The translations under genes and the position numbers were made by a program. This document shows positions 4,982 through 7,619 of a DNA stretch of 7,619 nucleotides, one piece after another. The DNA lies in NCBI GenBank assembly GCA_018897155.1, contig JAHILE010000026.1, positions 1 through 7,619 of the forward strand, read 5' to 3'. The stretch's first letter is position 1. Each line of letters begins with the position of its first letter. Source of the stretch: Nanoarchaeota archaeon (GTDB taxonomy: Archaea > EX4484-52 > LFW-46). A model generated the notes under the pieces. That model was not told where the DNA came from. It searched no databases and was given only the letters and a program-made list of their open reading frames with translations.

Positions 4982-6343
4982 ATGAAAAACTTCAAAAAAT
5001 TCTGGAAGCTCGGCAGACCCGAATTCAATACGGAGTTTTTTGACATAACTAAAGACGGCGAGCTGCTTGTAAAAGAGGGGAATTACCAGTACAACATAAA
5101 CAAGCTTGTCAAAAAATACGGCACATCCCTTGAGATAATATTTCCAGATATAATCGAGAAGCGCCTCACTAATCTCATTGAGATGTTCAACAAATACATA
5201 AAATTCTACGGCTACAAGGGCAAATTCCACTACAATTACCCGATGAAAGTCAACCAGAACAAGGAAGTGGTCCTTGCCATGATAAGCGCGGGCGCAAACA
5301 TAGAAGTCGGCTCGATGAATGAGCTCTGGCTTGTGAAACAGCTCTGGGAGCAGGAGCAGTTCAATGAGAAAATCCGCGTGCTCTGCAATGGCCCAAAGAC
5401 AATTGACTATGTGAACCTGATTTCCGAGCTAAGGGAGGAAGGGCTGAACATTGTTCCGATAATCGAGGACAAGAACGAATATCTTGCGCTGAAAATATTC
5501 AAGGGAAACGTAGGCATACGCGTGAATCTTGATGTCAAGGTAAGCTCGCGCTGGGACAAAAAGGTCGACAGGTTCGGGCTTGAGCCGGATGAGATACTGT
5601 CTCTTGGGAAAATCAAAAACCTCAAGTTATTGCATTATCACATTGGCTCCCAAATTGAGCGCTCAGAAGATGTCTTAAAGCCATTCCGGAAAGCCGCTGA
5701 ACTATTCGCTAAATTGAAGGCGATAAACCCATCGCTTGATACAATAGATATAGGCGGCGGATTAAGCGTGCCTTATGACAAGAAAAAGACATATTCAGTT
5801 GACAATGTTATCAAGCGAATCATCGGATTCATCAAAAAGTTCTCGGAAAATAAAACCATCTCTCCTCCGGACATCATAGTTGAGTGGGGCCGCTACATTG
5901 TCGCGCCTTCACAGATAACTCTTTACAAGGTAGTTTTTGAGAAGCCTATAGTAAAAAGCGTTGCGCATCGATGGTATATTATCGACGGCAGCTTCATGAA
6001 CGACCTTCTTGACACATGGGCAATACACCAGAAGTGGCATGTTGTTCCCATCAATTATATGAAAAACTCAAAGCTTGCACGCGTGTGGCTTGCCGGAATG
6101 TCTTGTGATTCCGACGACAAGTACACTGCCGGAGGAAGCTATCTTTCTTTGCCGAAATTCGAGGACTTAAACGGAGAGCCTCTTTCTATTGCAATTTTTG
6201 ACACTGGCGCGTATCAGGACCCTCTCGCATCGCATCACTGCCTCCTATCATCGCCTGCAAAAATCATTGTGCAGGACGGACAAATTACTGTTGCAAGAAA
6301 GCGCGAAACAGCAAAAGACGTGGGCAAATTGTTCGGCTGGTAA
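4982..6343 (+). CDS. speA: PLP-dependent arginine decarboxylase, SpeA type (compact form)
   Basis: The enzyme would convert arginine to agmatine and CO2 in the cytoplasm, the first step to polyamines. The 453-residue protein is a fold-III decarboxylase. The PLP lysine is K89 in H-Y-N-Y-P-M-K-V-N-Q, the SpeA-specific version of this motif. E-V-G-S-M-N-E-L is at 108-115, H-Y-H-I-G-S-Q at 218-224 and the phosphate-binding D-I-G-G-G at 256-260. E-W-G-R-Y is at 301-305, the catalytic C-D-S-D-D at 375-379 and D-T-G-A-Y-Q at 407-412. Escherichia coli SpeA is about 650 residues with extra helical inserts; this form is some 200 shorter, so it is a trimmed relative. The motifs favour arginine, but the substrate is not proven (related enzymes use ornithine, carboxynorspermidine or diaminopimelate). 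Many archaea use unrelated pyruvoyl enzymes instead. It converges on the right-hand operon with five bases between stops. Confidence 0.85.
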   Translation: MKNFKKFWKLGRPEFNTEFFDITKDGELLVKEGNYQYNINKLVKKYGTSLEIIFPDIIEKRLTNLIEMFNKYIKFYGYKGKFHYNYPMKVNQNKEVVLAMISAGANIEVGSMNELWLVKQLWEQEQFNEKIRVLCNGPKTIDYVNLISELREEGLNIVPIIEDKNEYLALKIFKGNVGIRVNLDVKVSSRWDKKVDRFGLEPDEILSLGKIKNLKLLHYHIGSQIERSEDVLKPFRKAAELFAKLKAINPSLDTIDIGGGLSVPYDKKKTYSVDNVIKRIIGFIKKFSENKTISPPDIIVEWGRYIVAPSQITLYKVVFEKPIVKSVAHRWYIIDGSFMNDLLDTWAIHQKWHVVPINYMKNSKLARVWLAGMSCDSDDKYTAGGSYLSLPKFEDLNGEPLSIAIFDTGAYQDPLASHHCLLSSPAKIIVQDGQITVARKRETAKDVGKLFGW

Positions 6344-6348
6344 ATAAT

Positions 6349-6447
6349 TCATTTCCGCTTCTTAATCGCGTCAGTAAGTTCTTTATGCATTTCTGCATAT
6401 TCCTTTAAAGAAATCTCGCGCAAATTCATAGGTTCATTGCGAAGCAT
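6349..6447 (-). CDS. Possible 32-residue third gene of the second HEPN operon
   Basis: A short frame begins at ATG 6447, overlaps the HEPN stop by 14 bases and ends at TGA 6349, filling nearly all of the gap to the convergent speA stop. The peptide starts MLRNEPMNLREISLKEYAEM and continues H-K-E-L-T-D-A-I-K-K-R-K. It is charged, predicted helical and ends in a basic cluster. An alternative start is M7 (6429). No strong ribosome site is visible; coupling with HEPN translation is possible. I recognise no family. It could be a small accessory of the cassette, the relic of a longer gene, or a chance frame; the overlap and compact packing argue mildly for a real gene. Confidence 0.4.
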   Translation of the reverse strand: MLRNEPMNLREISLKEYAEMHKELTDAIKKRK

Positions 6448-6826
6448 TATGAATCTTTTCCCTGACCCATTTCACAAACTTTTTCGCGCCGGCTATATCT
6501 TTTTTAGCAACGCTCTTTGAAGTCTGGACAGAACGGTAGCCGTACAGATGGCGTTCGTCAAGAAGCGTTTTTAATATTAGCGACTGATTCTCATTTATCT
6601 TTATGCCGGCTTTTTTATGGACTATGAGCGCTTCAGAATGATCTCCTGATGCCTTTTCTTCTATGAAAAATATTGTAAACGCGTCATTTGCAGCGATTAC
6701 AGAGTCTCCTGAATCGATAACTGCCGATTTAAATCGCCCCTTTGCAATATTGTCTTCTGCGGATTCAAGAAATTCTGCGGCGTCTTTCATCCTCTGAATT
6801 GAGTTTTCTTTTGGCTCTTGCCTCAT
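6434..6826 (-). CDS. HEPN-domain protein (toxin candidate) of the second cassette
   Basis: This is a 130-residue all-helical protein. The helix S-A-E-D-N-I-A-K-G-R-F-K-S-A-V-I-D-S-G-D-S-V-I-A-A-N-D-A (about 22-49) is the HEPN signature. The later L-L-D-E-R-H-L-Y-G-Y-R (about 87-97) and A-K-K-D-I-A-G-A-K-K-F-V-K-W-V complete the fold. The canonical RNase motif R-x4-6-H is not visible; an R...Y-G-Y-R block stands in its place, as in many short archaeal HEPN partners. The start overlaps the stop of the nucleotidyltransferase gene (ATGA), and GGAGGAG (6835-6841) lies eight bases upstream, a strong ribosome site. The pair therefore is translationally coupled. By analogy with HEPN/MNT systems it would be the toxin or RNase partner held inactive by the upstream protein; activity is not shown by the sequence. 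Confidence 0.8.
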   Translation of the reverse strand: MRQEPKENSIQRMKDAAEFLESAEDNIAKGRFKSAVIDSGDSVIAANDAFTIFFIEEKASGDHSEALIVHKKAGIKINENQSLILKTLLDERHLYGYRSVQTSKSVAKKDIAGAKKFVKWVREKIHNASQ

Positions 6827-7431
6827 TTTATCAGCTCCTCCAAATTTTTGCCTTTTATAACCGTTCCTGTTCCAAATATGCTTACGATAGAAGGTTCTTT
6901 ATTAAAATAGAGCTTTTTGAACTCTTTTCCATCTAATACATCAATTGTGAGCATAGTGCCATTCTCAAGAAATTCTTGAGATATTTTATTCGAAATAAGC
7001 CTGCATTTTTCCTCTAGTGCCTTGCTTTTTATAATTACCATAACGTCAATATCGCTTTCAAGGCGCTCGGATCCTTTGGCATATGAGCCGTAAAGTATTA
7101 TTGAAGAAGCAATATCTTCAGAAAACGGATGGATTATCCTTTTTTTGATATTTTTGAATAATTCCTCTTCTATTTTTAAAATCGGCAGAATAGCTTCTTT
7201 TACAAAAATATTTTCTTCATTTAATTGGAATAGCTTTATTTTACCTTTTTTGTTAACTATCACGACATTTTCCTTTTCTAATCTACTCACTATTCTTGAG
7301 ACCGCCCCTTTATTTAGGGCCATATCTTTTGAAAGTTCTGATATATTGAACTGCCAGCCAGTATGTTTTGACAGCTTTTTCAGAACTTTTATCCGTCCTT
7401 TACTTCCAAATAGATTTTCAATAAGTTGCAT
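6823..7431 (-). CDS. Winged-helix + nucleotidyltransferase protein (MNT-type antitoxin candidate), second cassette
   Basis: The 202-residue protein has an N-terminal winged helix (about 1-72): G-R-I-K-V-L-K-K-L, then N-I-S-E-L-S-K-D-M-A-L-N-K-G-A-V-S-R-I-V-S-R-L-E-K as the helix-turn-helix, and a wing ending V-N-K-K-G-K-I-K-L-F. The nucleotidyltransferase domain (about 105-195) carries L-Y-G-S-Y-A-K-G-S-E-R-L-E-S-D-I-D-V with G115-S116, D127 and D129. The third acid is D164 in L-T-I-D-V, so the catalytic set is complete, unlike the first cassette. It would transfer a nucleotide, probably AMP, to its HEPN partner if it behaves like characterised MNT antitoxins. The ATG at 7431 has AGGTG at 7440-7444, eight bases upstream. 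A perfect palindrome covers the start codon, suggesting self-repression. Its sequence differs clearly from the first cassette's protein, so this is not a recent duplicate. Confidence 0.88.
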   Translation of the reverse strand: MQLIENLFGSKGRIKVLKKLSKHTGWQFNISELSKDMALNKGAVSRIVSRLEKENVVIVNKKGKIKLFQLNEENIFVKEAILPILKIEEELFKNIKKRIIHPFSEDIASSIILYGSYAKGSERLESDIDVMVIIKSKALEEKCRLISNKISQEFLENGTMLTIDVLDGKEFKKLYFNKEPSIVSIFGTGTVIKGKNLEELIK

Positions 7432-7440
7432 ATTTGCAAC
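7425..7440. promoter_or_regulatory. Palindromic operator at the start of the second cassette
   Basis: GTTGCA-TATT-TGCAAC (7425-7440) is a perfect inverted repeat with 6-base arms and 4-base spacer, covering the start codon of the nucleotidyltransferase gene. A degenerate copy, GTTTCA-CTTT-TACAAC (7445-7460), is centred 20 bases upstream and covers the predicted transcription start. The plan matches the operators of the first cassette, but the sequence is different, as expected if each winged-helix protein reads its own site. Confidence 0.6.
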
Positions 7441-7444
7441 ACCT
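7440..7444 (-). promoter_or_regulatory. Ribosome binding site of the second nucleotidyltransferase gene
   Basis: AGGTG on the minus strand, eight bases before the ATG at 7431, matches the archaeal anti-Shine-Dalgarno. It supports this start and touches the edge of the palindrome, so a bound repressor or RNA structure could also affect translation. Confidence 0.55.
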
Positions 7445-7475
7445 GTTTCACTTTTACAACTATTAAGTTCGTAAG

Positions 7476-7483
7476 TTTATAAA
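7476..7483 (-). promoter_or_regulatory. TATA box of the second cassette
   Basis: TTTATAAA at 7476-7483 is a palindromic TATA match; on the minus strand transcription would begin near 7453, giving a leader of about 22 bases. Being palindromic it could also direct plus-strand transcription into the repeat region on the right. Confidence 0.6.
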
Positions 7484-7619
7484 GAAATTGCCTAAAATTT
7501 GCGCATCCGTTCGCGAACTCTGTTCACTTGCGTTCTCAGCTTTTGAGGACTCCTTCAATTCCTCAAAATTCGTTCGCTCTCGGCTTTTTCAACCATTCAC
7601 AAACGTTATCGGGTTGAAA
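7484..7619. repeat. Non-coding repeat-rich right end
   Basis: No gene is visible. GTTCGCGAAC (7509-7518) is a perfect palindrome. TTTTGAGGA (7541-7549) pairs with TCCTCAAAA (7560-7568), a 9-base stem with a 10-base loop. Similar stretches GCGTTCTCAGCTTTT (7530-7544) and GTTCGCTCTCGGCTTTTT (7572-7589) flank this hairpin as imperfect direct repeats. TTTCAACC (7587-7594) pairs with GGTTGAAA (7612-7619) at the very edge. This looks like a dispersed intergenic repeat or a small non-autonomous element, but other copies would be needed to show it. Confidence 0.5.

Noticed and set aside
7587-7619. CRISPR-like repeat (TTTCAACC ... GGTTGAAA)
   Set aside because: Only one unit is visible, at the window edge, with no spacer-repeat periodicity or cas gene; the inverted repeat alone is not enough.

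Overview
The window looks archaeal, most likely a DPANN-type lineage such as Woesearchaeota or Pacearchaeota; this placement is an inference. Several genes carry an AT-rich TATA element about 25-30 bases before the start codon and appear leaderless or have very short leaders. Where Shine-Dalgarno sites exist they are GGTG/GGAG type. The gene content also fits: archaeal-style winged-helix nucleotidyltransferase/HEPN pairs, a U32 protein and a compact SpeA-type decarboxylase. The DNA is AT-rich with closely packed, mostly short genes.

Layout. At the left edge (1-528, minus strand) is the first quarter of a type I restriction-modification methyltransferase gene (hsdM). It is cut off at about codon 136 by what appears to be an archaeal IS481-like insertion sequence whose transposase start lies at 80. 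Then comes a non-coding stretch (529-912) with palindromes, three 12-base tandem repeats and two hairpins. At 913-2004 is a first nucleotidyltransferase + HEPN toxin-antitoxin-like operon, preceded by a TATA box and two matching palindromes. Its HEPN reading frame is broken, or recoded, at A AAA AAG. Housekeeping-type genes follow: RsgA GTPase (minus strand, 2020-3021), diverging from a shared TATA element to a U32-family hydroxylase-like gene (3089-4255). That gene overlaps a serine hydrolase gene (4252-4836) carrying one in-frame stop. Next is a leader region with a possible 26-residue upstream peptide and a SpeA-type arginine decarboxylase (4982-6343). Converging on it from the right (6349-7431, minus strand) is a second nucleotidyltransferase + HEPN operon, possibly with a 32-residue third gene and again with a perfect palindrome at its start. 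The last 120 bases hold inverted and direct repeats but no gene.

How the genes fit together. The two nucleotidyltransferase/HEPN cassettes are different in sequence but share one plan: winged-helix DNA-binding domain fused to the nucleotidyltransferase, overlapping HEPN gene downstream, and a palindrome with 6-base arms and a 4-base spacer next to the promoter/start codon. I infer that the first protein of each pair represses its own operon. With the broken hsdM and the IS element, the flanks look like accessory defence/mobile DNA around a core of translation, RNA-modification and polyamine genes. The most interesting items are the paired operators, the phase-correct slippery heptamer in the first HEPN gene, the interrupted hydrolase, and the putative upstream peptide before speA.
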